A stretch of DNA of 64,000 bases from Rhodobacterales bacterium RIFCSPHIGHO2_02_FULL_62_130 (GCA_001828855.1 MHZT01000035.1:1-64000); one strand, 5' to 3'; positions 9,983-19,800 are shown, counted from the stretch's first letter. Numbers and translations are program-made. The notes: generated from the letters alone by a model not told the origin.

Positions 9983-10759
9983 TCAAGCCTTTTTTCCGCC
10001 CAGATAGGCATAGCGATAGGCCAAAGCCACACCGCCCGCGCCACCTGCGATATTGCCCAGCGTCACCCAGAACAGGTTTTGCAGCCCAGCCGCAACCGAA
10101 ACCTCGGCCCCGCTAAACATTCCTAAAGGAATCAGGAACATATTGGCAATCGAGTGTTCCATTCCCAACAATACAAAGGACGAAATCGGCCAGAGAATCG
10201 CCAGAATCTTCCCCGTGGTGTCGCGCGCGGAAAAGGTCAGCCAGACCGCAAGGCAGACCAGCGCATTGCATAACGCCCCCTTAACCAACATCGCCCAAGG
10301 AGACAGCGAAACCTTCCCCAAAGCCACCTTCCCCGCCATCTCCCCAAACGGCGCCGACAGCAGACCGGATTGCGAGAAGGCCACCGCCAGCCCGACTGCG
10401 CCGATCAGGTTGCCCAGATAGACAATCCCCCAGTTCCGCAGCAGCGCGGGCAGGGTAATCTTGCGATCCACTGCCGCCATGACCATCAGCGCATTGCCGG
10501 TAAACAACTCGGCCCCGCCCACAACGCAAAGGATCAGGCCCAAAGAAAAAACCAATCCTCCCAATAGCTTGGCAGGTCCACTCGGCTCTGCGCCCGTCAT
10601 CACCATCAGATAGGCCGCGCCACCGAACCCGATGAACGCGCCCGCCAGAACGGCCAGCGTCAGCATTTGGCCAAAGGGCAGGGCCGCTTTGGCGACCCCC
10701 GCGGTTTCGATCAGCGCCGCGATCTGGGCCGGTTTATAGGCATCATGTTCATTGTCCAT
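9983..10759 (-). CDS. Formate/nitrite transporter family channel (FocA/NirC)
   Basis: This 258-residue inner-membrane protein has six predicted helices. Typical FNT features are the CVVGGAELFTGNALM segment, the CNALVCLAVWL segment and the GMEHSIANMF loop carrying the central conserved His. FNT pentamers pass small monovalent anions such as formate, nitrite or hydrosulphide. Nothing nearby fixes the substrate: downstream there is only the small DUF3329-like gene. The N-terminal YKPAQIAALIETAGVAKA segment also matches the family. Confidence 0.9.
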   Translation of the reverse strand: MDNEHDAYKPAQIAALIETAGVAKAALPFGQMLTLAVLAGAFIGFGGAAYLMVMTGAEPSGPAKLLGGLVFSLGLILCVVGGAELFTGNALMVMAAVDRKITLPALLRNWGIVYLGNLIGAVGLAVAFSQSGLLSAPFGEMAGKVALGKVSLSPWAMLVKGALCNALVCLAVWLTFSARDTTGKILAILWPISSFVLLGMEHSIANMFLIPLGMFSGAEVSVAAGLQNLFWVTLGNIAGGAGGVALAYRYAYLGGKKA

Positions 10760-10804
10760 CCGGCCACGCTAAGCCAAATGCCTTTGCCTGCCAACCCTGC
10801 GCCG

Positions 10805-12985
10805 CTACCGCCCCCGACGCTTGGTGCCACCCCGTTGGCCCGCCCGTCCGCCGGTGCTGCGTCCGGACGATTTGACAGCCGTTTCAACGGCTTCCTCGAT
10901 CACCGACTGGCGGGCCAAGGGATCGTCGGCAATCGCCAGCTCAACTGCTTCAAGCCGCTTTACCTCGTCACGCAGGCGCGCGGCCTCTTCGAATTCCAGA
11001 TTCTCGGCGGCCTTCCGCATCGCCAGACGCAGCGCATCCAGATGGGCGGCAAGGTTCGAGCCGACCATCGGCTTGTCCACCTTGGCCGTCACCCGCGCCT
11101 GATCGGTGTCGCCCTGATAGATGCCCAGCAGGATGTCCTCGACATTTTTCTTTACAGTTGTCGGCGTGATGCCGTGCAACGTGTTGTAAGCAATCTGTTT
11201 TTCACGCCGCCGCGTGGTTTCACCAATCGCGCGCTCCATCGAGCCGGTGATCCGGTCGGCATACATGATCACTCGCCCGTCCGAGTTCCGCGCCGCCCGC
11301 CCGATGGTCTGGATCAGCGAGGTTTCCGAGCGCAGGAAGCCTTCCTTGTCCGCATCCAGAATCGCCACCAAGCCACATTCCGGGATGTCCAGCCCTTCGC
11401 GCAACAGGTTGATCCCGACCAGAACATCAAAGGCCCCCAGCCGCAAATCCCGAAGGATTTCAATGCGCTCTATGGTGTCGATGTCAGAGTGCATATAGCG
11501 GATGCGGATGCCCTGTTCGTGGAAATATTCGGTCAGATCTTCGGCCATCCGTTTAGTCAGGGTCGTCACCAATACCCGCAACCCCTGCAAGGCCACCCGG
11601 CGGATTTCGTCCAGCAGGTCATCGACCTGCATTTCCACGGGGCGGATTTCGATCTGCGGATCGACCAGTCCGGTAGGCCGAATCACCTGTTCGACGAAAA
11701 CGCCGCCCGATTGTTCCAACTCCCACGCCGCCGGAGTGGCCGAGACGAAGACAGTTTGCGGGCGCATCGCATCCCATTCTTCAAACTTCAGCGGGCGGTT
11801 GTCCATGCAGGAGGGCAGGCGGAATCCGTGTTCCGCCAGTGTCATCTTGCGCCGGAAGTCGCCCTTGTACATGCCGCCGATCTGCGGCACGGAAACGTGA
11901 GATTCATCTGCAAAAACAATGGCATTGTCGGGTATGAACTCGAACAGGGTCGGTGGTGGTTCGCCCGGTGCGCGACCCGTCAGATAGCGCGAATAGTTTT
12001 CGATCCCGTTGCAAACGCCCGTCGCCTCCAGCATCTCCAGATCGAAAGAGGTGCGCTGTTCCAGCCGCTGCGCCTCAAGCAGTTTGCCTTGGCTGACCAT
12101 CAGATCAAGCGTCTGGCGCAGCTCTTTCTTGATGCCCTGCACCGCCTGATTCATCGTCGGGCGCGGAGTGACATAGTGCGAATTGGCATAGATGCGGATT
12201 TGCTTGAAACTGTCGGTTTTCGCCCCCGTCAGCGGGTCAAACTCGATAATCGCCTCCAATTCCTCGCCAAAGAACGAGAATCGCCAAGCCCGATCCTCAA
12301 GGTGGGCTGGCCAAACCTCGACCGAATCGCCGCGCACGCGGAAGCAGCCGCGCTGAAACGCCTGATCGTTACGGCGATAGGCCTGCGCGACCAGCTCGCC
12401 CAGAACCTGCCGCTGGTCATAGTGCTGACCAACCACCAGATCCTGCGTCATCGCGGAATAGGTCTCGACCGAGCCGATGCCGTAAATGCAGGACACCGAG
12501 GCCACTATGATCACATCGTCACGTTCCAGAAGCGCGCGGGTGGCCGAGTGGCGCATCCGGTCGATCTGTTCGTTGATCTGCGATTCCTTCTCGATATAGG
12601 TGTCGGTGCGCGCGACATAGGCCTCGGGTTGATAGTAGTCGTAGTAGGAAACGAAGTATTCCACCGCGTTATCGGGGAAGAAGCCCTTGAATTCACCGTA
12701 TAATTGCGCCGCCAGCGTCTTGTTGGGCGCAAGGATGATCGCAGGTCGCTGGGTTTCCTCGATCACCTTGGCCATGGTAAAGGTCTTGCCGGTTCCGGTG
12801 GCCCCCAACAAAACCTGATCATGTTCGCCCGTCAGAACCCCGCGCGTCAGTTCGGCAATCGCGGTCGGCTGATCGCCCGCCGCCGTGAACGGCGTTTGCA
12901 GCACAAAGCGCTTGCCGCCCTCAAGCTTGGGGCGGGTCAGCACGTCGGGGCGGTCTGTCAGGGCGTTCATATTATTGTGGGGCAT
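10805..12985 (-). CDS. uvrB: UvrABC system protein B
   Basis: This 726-residue protein is the damage-verification subunit of nucleotide excision repair. The Walker A motif GATGTGKT is at residues 61-68. The beta-hairpin region reads [11 protein letters not shown], the helicase motifs follow, and the C-terminal UVR coiled coil ([15 protein letters not shown]) contacts UvrC. A basic Gly/Arg-rich tail ends the protein. ATG 12985 was chosen because GGAGGG lies 8 bases upstream of it; an in-frame ATG at 13009 has no such site. No correctly spaced LexA box was found upstream. Long opposite-strand frames here are shadows. Confidence 0.97.
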   Translation of the reverse strand: MPHNNMNALTDRPDVLTRPKLEGGKRFVLQTPFTAAGDQPTAIAELTRGVLTGEHDQVLLGATGTGKTFTMAKVIEETQRPAIILAPNKTLAAQLYGEFKGFFPDNAVEYFVSYYDYYQPEAYVARTDTYIEKESQINEQIDRMRHSATRALLERDDVIIVASVSCIYGIGSVETYSAMTQDLVVGQHYDQRQVLGELVAQAYRRNDQAFQRGCFRVRGDSVEVWPAHLEDRAWRFSFFGEELEAIIEFDPLTGAKTDSFKQIRIYANSHYVTPRPTMNQAVQGIKKELRQTLDLMVSQGKLLEAQRLEQRTSFDLEMLEATGVCNGIENYSRYLTGRAPGEPPPTLFEFIPDNAIVFADESHVSVPQIGGMYKGDFRRKMTLAEHGFRLPSCMDNRPLKFEEWDAMRPQTVFVSATPAAWELEQSGGVFVEQVIRPTGLVDPQIEIRPVEMQVDDLLDEIRRVALQGLRVLVTTLTKRMAEDLTEYFHEQGIRIRYMHSDIDTIERIEILRDLRLGAFDVLVGINLLREGLDIPECGLVAILDADKEGFLRSETSLIQTIGRAARNSDGRVIMYADRITGSMERAIGETTRRREKQIAYNTLHGITPTTVKKNVEDILLGIYQGDTDQARVTAKVDKPMVGSNLAAHLDALRLAMRKAAENLEFEEAARLRDEVKRLEAVELAIADDPLARQSVIEEAVETAVKSSGRSTGGRAGQRGGTKRRGR

Positions 12986-13309
12986 GGATGATTCCCTCCG
13001 ATGCCCCAATGTATTCTGTTTTTGTTCACGGGGAAGGGTGCTGGGAAGGCCTTGTTAACCTGTCTTGCCGCAAAGTGAAGGAAGTGCATGCAATTTTAGG
13101 TGATAAAGTGACGCGATATGCAAGTTATGGTTGTTTTTCGGGGGAATCTGGCGCAGTCTGGTCTGGCAAGCAGCACCTTCGCTGTCGGCTGGTCGCACCA
13201 CACACCCCACCCACACTCCCTGTACCAGCCGACAGCACCTTACCCAAGCGGGCTTGCACTTTCCCGCCAATTTCGGAATAAACCATCCCAAAGACAGGGA
13301 GATTTCCTC
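12986..13309 (+). other. 324-base intergenic region between divergent uvrB and complex I subunit genes
   Basis: No convincing gene is seen; a small open frame at 12988-13281 lacks a credible start or family. The region holds a TGCATGCA palindrome at 13085-13092 and a perfect 13-bp inverted repeat (13181-13193 and 13224-13236). It must carry the promoters of both neighbours. Confidence 0.6.
13181..13236. repeat. Perfect 13-bp inverted repeat with 30-base spacer
   Basis: GCTGTCGGCTGGT at 13181-13193 is the exact reverse complement of ACCAGCCGACAGC at 13224-13236. The C-rich spacer contains no T run after the second arm, so it is not a normal terminator. It lies about 75 bases upstream of the complex I subunit start and could form a leader hairpin. 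Confidence 0.65.
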
Positions 13310-13621
13310 ATGCGCGCCCGCATCTACCAGCCCGCGAAAACTGCCATGCAATCCGGCACTGCCAAGGAAAAGGGGTGGGTGCTTGAATTTGCGCCCGCTT
13401 CGGCGCGCGATGTCGATCCCTTGATGGGCTGGACCGGAAGCGATGATACGCAAGCGCAGGTCAAGCTGCGCTTTGACAGCCGTGAGGCGGCCGAAGATTA
13501 CGCTCGCGCCCGTGGCATCGAATTTGATGTGGCCGAGCCGAAGGTCCGCAAACCTTTGATCCGCGCCCGCGGCTATGGTGAGAATTTTGCGACCGACCGT
13601 CGCGGCGTCTGGACGCACTGA
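13310..13621 (+). CDS. ETC complex I subunit, NDUFS4-type (18 kDa)
   Basis: This 103-residue protein matches the supernumerary ETC complex I subunit family found in alphaproteobacteria and mitochondria. The recognisable segments are the opening [16 protein letters not shown], then [27 protein letters not shown], and the basic C-terminal [23 protein letters not shown]. The subunit binds peripherally to NADH:quinone oxidoreductase near the NADH arm. ATG 13310 was chosen because the family starts there and GGGAG precedes it. The gene ends at a clear terminator at 13635-13665 and is apart from the nuo operon, as is usual. Confidence 0.93.
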   Translation: MRARIYQPAKTAMQSGTAKEKGWVLEFAPASARDVDPLMGWTGSDDTQAQVKLRFDSREAAEDYARARGIEFDVAEPKVRKPLIRARGYGENFATDRRGVWTH

Positions 13622-13634
13622 TCAAATCGACATG

Positions 13635-13665
13635 GCCCACCCGGCAACGCGGTGGGCTTTTTCTT
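13635..13665 (+). terminator. Rho-independent terminator of the complex I subunit gene
   Basis: GCCCACC (13635-13641) pairs with GGTGGGC (13651-13657) across a 9-base loop and is followed by TTTTTCTT. Position and T run are textbook. Confidence 0.85.
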
Positions 13666-13682
13666 GTGAAAAGGGGTTTGTC

Positions 13683-15122
13683 ATGCGCGTGATGTCGCGG
13701 TGCGCTGTTCTGCCGTTCGCCATATGGTCGGGGGCGGCGCTTGCCAACCCTGCAACGCCCGAAGGCGCCGACGCGCTGATCGCACTGTTTCAAACCTATC
13801 TTGGCAGCACGGCGGGCGTTGTCTCGGTGGTGCCGCTTGGCGAAACCTATGGGGTCAAACTCGATTTTGCGCCTCTGGCCGCCAAACTGCCCGAGGTAAC
13901 GGCAAGCATATCGCCGTGGGAATTCACGCTGACCGACAACGGCGATGGCACTTGGGCGATGGCACAGGATCAGATCCTGCAACTGGATCTGAAGGTTCCG
14001 GGCCAGTTGGACCTGTCGCTGCATATCGGGAATTTTGCATCGGACGGGGTGTTTGACACCGCGTTGCAGACCTTCACCACCAATTCCGCCAGCTTTTCCG
14101 ACCTGTCGCTGACCGAAACCATGGTTGACCCGACCTTTGGCGATACCCATGTGACCTATCAGATCGCACGCGGCCAGTATGAAAGCACGGGCGTGGCGGG
14201 GGCAGAGGGCGGCGTTGATCTGACCTCGACCTATGCGATGAGCGGTCTTTCCGAAAGCTTTACCCTGCCCGCCTTTGGCGAGGGCGAAGCTGCGACCGAG
14301 ATCGCCCTGCATGCCGAATCCTACACCGCCGAAGGCCAAATGCTGGGTCTGCGGCCCGAGGCGCTGGCGAGACTTCTCGCGTTTTTCGTCGCCAACCCGT
14401 CCGAAGCCGCGATCATTGCCCAGCAAGCCGATCTGAAATCGATTCTGACCGACGGCCTGCCGCTGTTTGAAACGCTGGAGTCTACCGGCACTATCACGGC
14501 AATCTCTGCCGACACGCCGCTTGGCACCGTCACGCTGGACGAAATGGGGATTGATGTCGCGGCCAATGGCCTTACCGAAAATGGCATGGTCAGCGAAGGC
14601 TTCCGCCTGAAAGGGCTGGCTTTGCCCGAAGGTCTGGTGCCGGACTGGGCGGTGGGGCTGGTTCCCTCCGAAGCATCGATCGGCTTTACCCTTGCCGATT
14701 TCAACCTTGCCGCGCCGGCCGCGCTTTTGCTGGCTTCGGTCGATTTCGGTGCCGAAATTCCGCCCGAAACCCAAGCGGCGCTGCTGGAGGCGCTGCTGCC
14801 CGAAGGCGCTGTCACCTTTGTGCTGTCGCCCGGCGGCGTCACCGCGCCGCTTTATGCACTGACCTATGAGGGCGTTTTGTCCTATACACCCGAAGCCATG
14901 CCGCAAGGCTCTGCCACCGTCACAGCCACCGGAATTCCGGCGGTTCTGACCGCGCTTGAGTCTGCCCCGCCGGATGTTGCCATGCAGATCGCACCGATGC
15001 TGGCCATGGCGCAAGGGCTGGCAGAGCCGGGCGAAAACAATGACTTGGTCTGGAATATCGAGATGACGCCCGAGGGTGCGGTCTTGATCAATGGCACCGA
15101 TTTGATGGGGGGCGGGCAATGA
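13683..15122 (+). CDS. Exported protein, possibly DUF2125 family
   Basis: This 479-residue protein has a signal peptide (MRVMSRCAVLPFAIWSGAALA) and a long, acidic, beta-rich mature part with few cysteines, so it is probably periplasmic. Its size and make-up (alternating TLTDNGDGTW-like, FTLADFNLAAP-like strands) resemble the DUF2125 proteins of Rhodobacterales, but I cannot confirm the match by eye. ATG 13683 was chosen to place the signal peptide at the N-terminus. It starts 25 bases past a terminator, and its ATGA overlaps the following GNAT gene, so the two are translationally coupled. Confidence 0.7.
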   Translation: MRVMSRCAVLPFAIWSGAALANPATPEGADALIALFQTYLGSTAGVVSVVPLGETYGVKLDFAPLAAKLPEVTASISPWEFTLTDNGDGTWAMAQDQILQLDLKVPGQLDLSLHIGNFASDGVFDTALQTFTTNSASFSDLSLTETMVDPTFGDTHVTYQIARGQYESTGVAGAEGGVDLTSTYAMSGLSESFTLPAFGEGEAATEIALHAESYTAEGQMLGLRPEALARLLAFFVANPSEAAIIAQQADLKSILTDGLPLFETLESTGTITAISADTPLGTVTLDEMGIDVAANGLTENGMVSEGFRLKGLALPEGLVPDWAVGLVPSEASIGFTLADFNLAAPAALLLASVDFGAEIPPETQAALLEALLPEGAVTFVLSPGGVTAPLYALTYEGVLSYTPEAMPQGSATVTATGIPAVLTALESAPPDVAMQIAPMLAMAQGLAEPGENNDLVWNIEMTPEGAVLINGTDLMGGGQ

Positions 15123-15583
15123 CGCCGACAATCGCACAAGAAAGCCCGTTGGGTGCGGATCTGGCACTTCTGATGATGCGGCACACCGCCGACATGCACG
15201 CCGACACGCCGCCCGAAAGCATTCACATGATGGATGCGGGTCAGCTTGCTTCCCCCGGCATCCGGTTTTTTGTGATGCGCGATGCAGGCAATCCGGTGGC
15301 GATGGGGGCGTTCAAACGCATCACCGACAGCCATGCCGAAATCAAATCGATGCATGTTCTGACCGAGGCGCGGGGCAGGGGGCTTTCCCGCGCGATGCTG
15401 GATCATCTGCTGGCCGAGGCCAAGGCCGCCGGTTTTACCCGCCTGTCGCTGGAAACCGGCGTGCAGCCCACCTTCATCGCCGCCCGCGCCTTGTATCTGA
15501 AGGCCGGTTTCGAGGAATGTGGCCCCTTCGAAGGCTACAGCCTTGACCCGAACTCGGTTTTCATGACGCGCACCCTTGCGTGA
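15119..15583 (+). CDS. GNAT family N-acetyltransferase
   Basis: This 154-residue protein has the acetyl-CoA-binding motif A (EARGRGLSRAMLDHLLAEAKAAG), preceded by the strand AEIKSMHVL. Motif B follows (FIAARALYLKAGFEECGPF), as in ElaA/PhnO-like acetyltransferases. It acts in the cytoplasm on an unknown amine. The start overlaps the stop of the preceding exported-protein gene by four bases (ATGA). The tRNA-Arg gene follows 30 bases downstream on the same strand. Confidence 0.88.
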   Translation: MTPTIAQESPLGADLALLMMRHTADMHADTPPESIHMMDAGQLASPGIRFFVMRDAGNPVAMGAFKRITDSHAEIKSMHVLTEARGRGLSRAMLDHLLAEAKAAGFTRLSLETGVQPTFIAARALYLKAGFEECGPFEGYSLDPNSVFMTRTLA

Positions 15584-15613
15584 CGCGGCCCAGTTGGGCA
15601 AAAGAGAGCCGTT

Positions 15614-15690
15614 GGTCCCGTAGCTCAGCTGGATAGAGCAGCCGCCTTCTAAGCGGCGGGTCGGGGGTTCGAGTCCTCCCGGGATCGCCA
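15614..15690 (+). tRNA. tRNA-Arg (anticodon UCU)
   Basis: This 77-base cloverleaf ends in an encoded CCA. The acceptor stem is GGTCCCG / CGGGATC (one G-U pair) and the D arm is GCTC...GAGC. The anticodon stem GCCGC / GCGGC holds loop CTTCTAA with anticodon TCT at 15648-15650. The T arm contains GGTTCGAGTCC. It reads AGA codons, rare in this GC-rich genome. Confidence 0.97.
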
Positions 15691-15753
15691 TTGGCTTGTT
15701 AAGTTGTTGTCGTTCATGCCAACAAAGCGGGCTGACCCATGATGCCCGATTTC

Positions 15754-16995
15754 CTACCAGCCCTGTGCAGTGGTTGTCACCGACGGGGTGGTGCGGGCAA
15801 CAACGGACCCGTCAGAGATGACGGCAAGGCGTGCGGGGCGCAGGCGGATGGCGTCGATGGGTGTCGAACAGTCATGCACCACAAGGCTGGCTCTGGCCCC
15901 GCGGCAAAGCCCGAAGTCCAGCCCCATGATGCGGGCAGGCGCTTCGGTGACCATCTGGAAAGCCTCTCGCATCTGATCGGTTCCGGTCATCAGCGCCACA
16001 TGCAGGCCCATATGCGCCACGTCCAGCATGTCGCCCGACCCCAGCGGATACCACGGGTCCATGACGCAATCCTGCCCGAAGGCCACCGTCACGCCGGCGG
16101 CCAGAAGTTCAGGCACCCGCGTCATGCCGCGACGCTTGGGGTAGGTATCGGCACGGCCCTGCAAGGTGATGTTGATCAGCGGGTTGGCAATGGCCGCCAC
16201 CTGCGACTCGGCAATGAGAGGGATCAGCTTGGACACATAGTAATTGTCCATCGAATGCATCGAGGTCAGGTGCGATCCGGCCACCCGCCCCTGCAGACCA
16301 AAGGCGATGGTCTCCGCCGCCAGCGTCTCGATATGGCGCGACAGCGGGTCATCGGTTTCGTCGCAATGCAGGTCCACCATAAGCCCGCGTTCGGCCGCAA
16401 GGCGGCAGGGGGCGCGCACGGCTGCGGCACCATCGGCCATGCTGCGTTCGAAATGCGGGATGCCGCCCACCACATCCACGCCCGCATCCAGAGCGCGGAT
16501 CACCCGAGCCTCGCCTCCGGCCGCGCGCAGCCAGCCATCCTGCGGAAAGGCCACCAGTTGCAGGTCGATCTTGCCCTTGATGATGTCGCGCACTTCCAGC
16601 AGCGCCTCGACGGTGCGGAAGTTCGGATCGGTCACATCGACATGGCTACGGATCGCCAGCACGCCCTTTCCCATCGCCTGCCGGCAATAGTCAAGCGCGC
16701 GCGCCACAATGTCCTCGCGGCTTTGCTGCGCCTTCAATTCCCCCCACAGTGCGATGCCCTCAAGCAACGTGCCTGATGTGTTTACCCTTGGCCTGCCATA
16801 GCTGAGCGTGGCGTCCATATGGAAATGGCAGTCGATCAGCGGCGGGCTGACCAGACGGCCCGTGGCATCAATCACCTCGCGCGCCTGTGCTGTGATGCAG
16901 GGTTCAACGGCGGCAATCCGCCCTGCAGCAATGGCGATGTCGGCCTGCCGCCCATCGGGCAAAAGGCCGCCTTTCACGATCAGATCAAAGGTCAT
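15754..16995 (-). CDS. Cytosine deaminase-like amidohydrolase
   Basis: This 413-residue metal-dependent amidohydrolase opens with the beta-sandwich strand LIVKGGLLPDGRQADIAI. The metal-binding HFH of CHFHMD is at residues 57-59. Further motifs are a conserved DLHCDE, an HLTSMH segment, and FGQDCVMDPWYPLGSGDM, which matches the family form of E. coli cytosine deaminase around its catalytic Asp. The likely reaction is hydrolytic deamination of a cytosine-like ring, but other ring amines are possible. ATG 16995 was chosen at the family start; the frame is open to 17070. It is the last gene of a leftward operon after a complete ABC importer. Confidence 0.85.
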   Translation of the reverse strand: MTFDLIVKGGLLPDGRQADIAIAAGRIAAVEPCITAQAREVIDATGRLVSPPLIDCHFHMDATLSYGRPRVNTSGTLLEGIALWGELKAQQSREDIVARALDYCRQAMGKGVLAIRSHVDVTDPNFRTVEALLEVRDIIKGKIDLQLVAFPQDGWLRAAGGEARVIRALDAGVDVVGGIPHFERSMADGAAAVRAPCRLAAERGLMVDLHCDETDDPLSRHIETLAAETIAFGLQGRVAGSHLTSMHSMDNYYVSKLIPLIAESQVAAIANPLINITLQGRADTYPKRRGMTRVPELLAAGVTVAFGQDCVMDPWYPLGSGDMLDVAHMGLHVALMTGTDQMREAFQMVTEAPARIMGLDFGLCRGARASLVVHDCSTPIDAIRLRPARLAVISDGSVVARTTPSVTTTAQGW

Positions 16996-17097
16996 GTCTG
17001 ACGCTCCTGACAGGTGGGGGCGCAGATACTGCGCGGGTTGCCTGCCCGACACAAGCCAGCGGCAGGGCATACAAGGGCGAGCGCCGCATCATGGCCG

Positions 17098-18144
17098 CTA
17101 ACCCGTCATCACATGCGCGCGCGCAGGGTCCCATGACAGCCAGAATGATTGACCGCTTTCGGGCTGCAATTCGGCCAACTGGCTTTCGCTGACTTGCGCT
17201 TTCCATTCCGCGCCCTCTGCGGTTTCGAAATAGCAGATGATGCCGGTTCCGGCGAATTCTTCGGACAGGAACGACGCCTGAATGGCCGTCCCCGCTGGCC
17301 GGTTGCGCGATACCGTCACCCGGTCGGCCGCCACGACGATTTCGGCGGGTCCATCGGGGGCAGGCACAGACACCGGGCCTTGCGCGCTGTCCATCAGGCC
17401 AGCTTTGACCGTCCCGCCCAGAATGTTGTTGCGCCCCACGAATTCCGCCACAAAGCGGGTCTTGGGGCCGCGAAAAATCTCGCGCGGGCGGCCGATTTGT
17501 TCGATGGCCCCGTGACCCATGATCACCACGCGGTCAGCCATGGCAAAGGCTTCGGATTGTGAATGGGTGACGTAGACAAAGGTGATGCCCAACTCTTTTT
17601 GCAGGCGGGTCAGCACGCCTTGCATGCGGATGACCAGATGGGCGTCCAGCGCCGACAGCGGCTCATCCAGCAGCAGCATTTCCGGCTCTGTCACCAATGA
17701 CCTTGCCAGCGCGACCCGCTGGCGCTGCCCGCCTGACAACTGGTCGATCCGCCGGCTTTCAAACCCCTTCAAGTCCATCCTGCCCAGCCACATCATCGCC
17801 CGCTCCCGCCGTTCCCTGGCATCAACGCCGCGCATCCGCAGGCCGAACTCAACGTTTTCCACGACGCTCAGGAAGGGAAACAGCGCCAGCGATTGCCAGA
17901 CAAGCGGTGTATCGCGCCGATGGGGTGGCACTTCGTTCATCACCTTGCCACCAATGGTTATGCTGCCCGAGGTCGGGGCCTCCAGTCCGGCCAGCATGCG
18001 TAGCGTTGTGGTCTTGCCGCAGCCCGAAGGCCCCATCAGCGCCAGAAACTCGCCCCGCTGGATATCAAGGTCCAACGATTTGACAGCCACATAGGTGCCA
18101 AAGCGTTTATGGACGGCACGAAACTGCACAAGAGGTTCATTCAT
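17098..18144 (-). CDS. ABC importer ATPase, spermidine/putrescine type (PotA-like)
   Basis: This 348-residue ATPase has Walker A GPSGCGKTT at 38-46, signature LSGGQRQRVALARSL, Walker B MLLLDEPLSALD and an H-loop VTHSQSEAF. A C-terminal TOBE-like domain follows (about 240 onward, with ITVSRNRPAG-like strands). The overall form is that of the PotA/FbpC subfamily energising type I importers. Its start overlaps the upstream permease stop by 8 bases. The amidohydrolase gene follows about 100 bases downstream. The substrate is inferred from that neighbour to be a nucleobase-like compound rather than a polyamine. Confidence 0.92.
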   Translation of the reverse strand: MNEPLVQFRAVHKRFGTYVAVKSLDLDIQRGEFLALMGPSGCGKTTTLRMLAGLEAPTSGSITIGGKVMNEVPPHRRDTPLVWQSLALFPFLSVVENVEFGLRMRGVDARERRERAMMWLGRMDLKGFESRRIDQLSGGQRQRVALARSLVTEPEMLLLDEPLSALDAHLVIRMQGVLTRLQKELGITFVYVTHSQSEAFAMADRVVIMGHGAIEQIGRPREIFRGPKTRFVAEFVGRNNILGGTVKAGLMDSAQGPVSVPAPDGPAEIVVAADRVTVSRNRPAGTAIQASFLSEEFAGTGIICYFETAEGAEWKAQVSESQLAELQPESGQSFWLSWDPARAHVMTG

Positions 18145-18913
18145 GGCGGCGCTTTCTGAAGATCAGGAACTGGGCCGCAATGACCAGTGACATCGAGGTC
18201 AGGAAGACGACCGTTCCGATGGCGTTGATCTGCGGGTCCACGTTGCCTTGCAGGATTTCAAGGATCAGCACCGGAACGGTGCGGTTCAGGCCCGATACGA
18301 ACCAGGCCACGATGAATTCGTCAAAGCTGACGGCCGCCGTCAGGCACAGCGCCGAGACGATGGCGGGCGCGCAAAAGGGCAGAATGACATGGCGCATCGC
18401 CGTCCATGGTCCGGCCCCCAGATTCCACGCGGCGGATTCCAGCGACGGGTCCATCTGCGACAGGCGCAGCCGGCAGATCGCCATGGCAAAGGGCGTCGCC
18501 AGAACGACATGGGCGATGATGATGCCGGTCAGCGTCCCCGACAGACCGACCTGCGACAGCCACGCCAGCATCGCCAGCCCAAGGATCACCAACGGCAGAG
18601 TGGGCGGCAGCAAGGCCAGCGCAAGATAGGCCGGTTTGAACCGGAACCCATAGCGGAAGTCGGTATAGGCGGTGGCAAAGCCGATAAAGCTGGCAATGGC
18701 GGAGGTCGCCGCCGCCACAATCAGCGAATTGCCGATGGCTTGCCAGACTTCGGGGCGTGAAAAGGCGCGGGCATACCAGTCTGTCGTGAAATGGCCCAAG
18801 GGCAGCGTCGGAAAGCGGTCCGAGTTGAAGGAAAACACAACGCTGGCCGCGATGGGCGCGAAGATGAAGGCAAACAGGGCGGCAAGATAGGCCCAGCCAA
18901 TGAAGGTTTTCAT
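18137..18913 (-). CDS. ABC importer permease (PotC-like)
   Basis: This 258-residue inner-membrane permease has six hydrophobic helices. The coupling EAA-type loop reads SLESAAWNLGAGPWTAMRHVILP. ATG 18913 was chosen because it overlaps the stop of the preceding permease as ATGA and begins the first helix directly (MKTFIGWAYLAALFAFIF); the longer frame to 19006 reads low-complexity Gly. It is the second membrane subunit of the importer encoded at 17098-20928. Confidence 0.9.
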   Translation of the reverse strand: MKTFIGWAYLAALFAFIFAPIAASVVFSFNSDRFPTLPLGHFTTDWYARAFSRPEVWQAIGNSLIVAAATSAIASFIGFATAYTDFRYGFRFKPAYLALALLPPTLPLVILGLAMLAWLSQVGLSGTLTGIIIAHVVLATPFAMAICRLRLSQMDPSLESAAWNLGAGPWTAMRHVILPFCAPAIVSALCLTAAVSFDEFIVAWFVSGLNRTVPVLILEILQGNVDPQINAIGTVVFLTSMSLVIAAQFLIFRKRRHE

Positions 18914-19758
18914 CCGCGCCCCCTGTAGGCGGCCTTCACCGCCGCCGTCGCCACAGCGAAAAGTGTCAGGATCATCACGATGGCCACCACCGCCGCACGC
19001 GGCCATTGCTGGCCCGATTTGGTGGTATCAATGATCAGGATGGTCAGCGTCGGGGGTTTGGACCCGCCAAGGTAGAACGGGCTGACAAAATCACCGAAGG
19101 TCATGATAAAGGCAAACAGCGCGCCCAGAACCAGACCGGTCTTGGCCGCAGGGATGATGACCCGAACCAGCGTGGCCCAAGCCGAAGCCCCCAGATTGCC
19201 AGCAGCCTCGATCAGACTTTTGTCGATGGCGGCAAGGCTCCATGTCTGGAAGATCACCACCAGCGGCAGCACCAGTGTCAGATAACCCACCATCGCGCCA
19301 AAGCCCGAATTCAGCATGGTAAAGGGGCCAAGACCCAGCCCGCCCAACGCCGCATTCACCGGACCGCTTTCGGCGAGGATCACTTGCCACGCATAGGCGC
19401 GCACCAGAAACGAGGTGAAGAACGGCACGATCAGACACAAAAGCGCAAAGCGGCGTCCGCTGTTGGTCAGCCGAAAGGCCAGAAACAGGGATGCAGGAAA
19501 GGCAATCGCACTGGCGATCACACCGGCCAGAACCGCCCGCCATAAGGTGATCCAATAGGCATCCCAGAACGCCCCCCGGCCCAGCATCCGCTCCCAGTTG
19601 TCAAAGACAAAGGTCGGCTCCATGCGGTAGTTCTTGACCAGCCAAAAGCTCATTGCAGCCATGAAGATCAAGGGGATGACAAAGAACGCGCCCTGCCAGA
19701 GCAACAGGGGCAGCCGCCAGACATAAGCATAAGGGTCAAACTTGCGAGATGCGTTCAT
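18910..19758 (-). CDS. ABC importer permease (PotB-like)
   Basis: This 282-residue inner-membrane permease has six predicted helices. The EAA loop is SLIEAAGNLGASAWATLVRVIIPAAKTG, and the segment FGDFVSPFYLGG is typical of PotB-type permeases. It lies 42 bases after the binding-protein gene stop and is ATGA-coupled to the next permease, so all of these form one leftward operon. Confidence 0.92.
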   Translation of the reverse strand: MNASRKFDPYAYVWRLPLLLWQGAFFVIPLIFMAAMSFWLVKNYRMEPTFVFDNWERMLGRGAFWDAYWITLWRAVLAGVIASAIAFPASLFLAFRLTNSGRRFALLCLIVPFFTSFLVRAYAWQVILAESGPVNAALGGLGLGPFTMLNSGFGAMVGYLTLVLPLVVIFQTWSLAAIDKSLIEAAGNLGASAWATLVRVIIPAAKTGLVLGALFAFIMTFGDFVSPFYLGGSKPPTLTILIIDTTKSGQQWPRAAVVAIVMILTLFAVATAAVKAAYRGRG

Positions 19759-19800
19759 GGTGTCGGTCGGGCTGGCCTTTCAGGCCGCCCGACCCTCCTT

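Noticed and set aside
10667-12703. 678-codon plus-strand open frame opposite uvrB
   Set aside because: It is antisense to a fully conserved uvrB and reads as low-information Arg/His/Gln sequence; a shadow frame.
13014-13027. LexA-like box ATTC-N6-GTTC upstream of uvrB
   Set aside because: Alphaproteobacterial SOS boxes need GTTC-N7-GTTC; here the spacing is 6 and one arm differs, so SOS control cannot be claimed.
12988-13281. 97-codon plus-strand open frame in the uvrB gap
   Set aside because: No ribosome site, no recognisable family, and it runs through the 13-bp inverted repeat.
15691-15753. Attachment site or integrase insertion at the tRNA-Arg 3' end
   Set aside because: No direct repeat of the tRNA end, no integrase and no mobile genes follow within the window.
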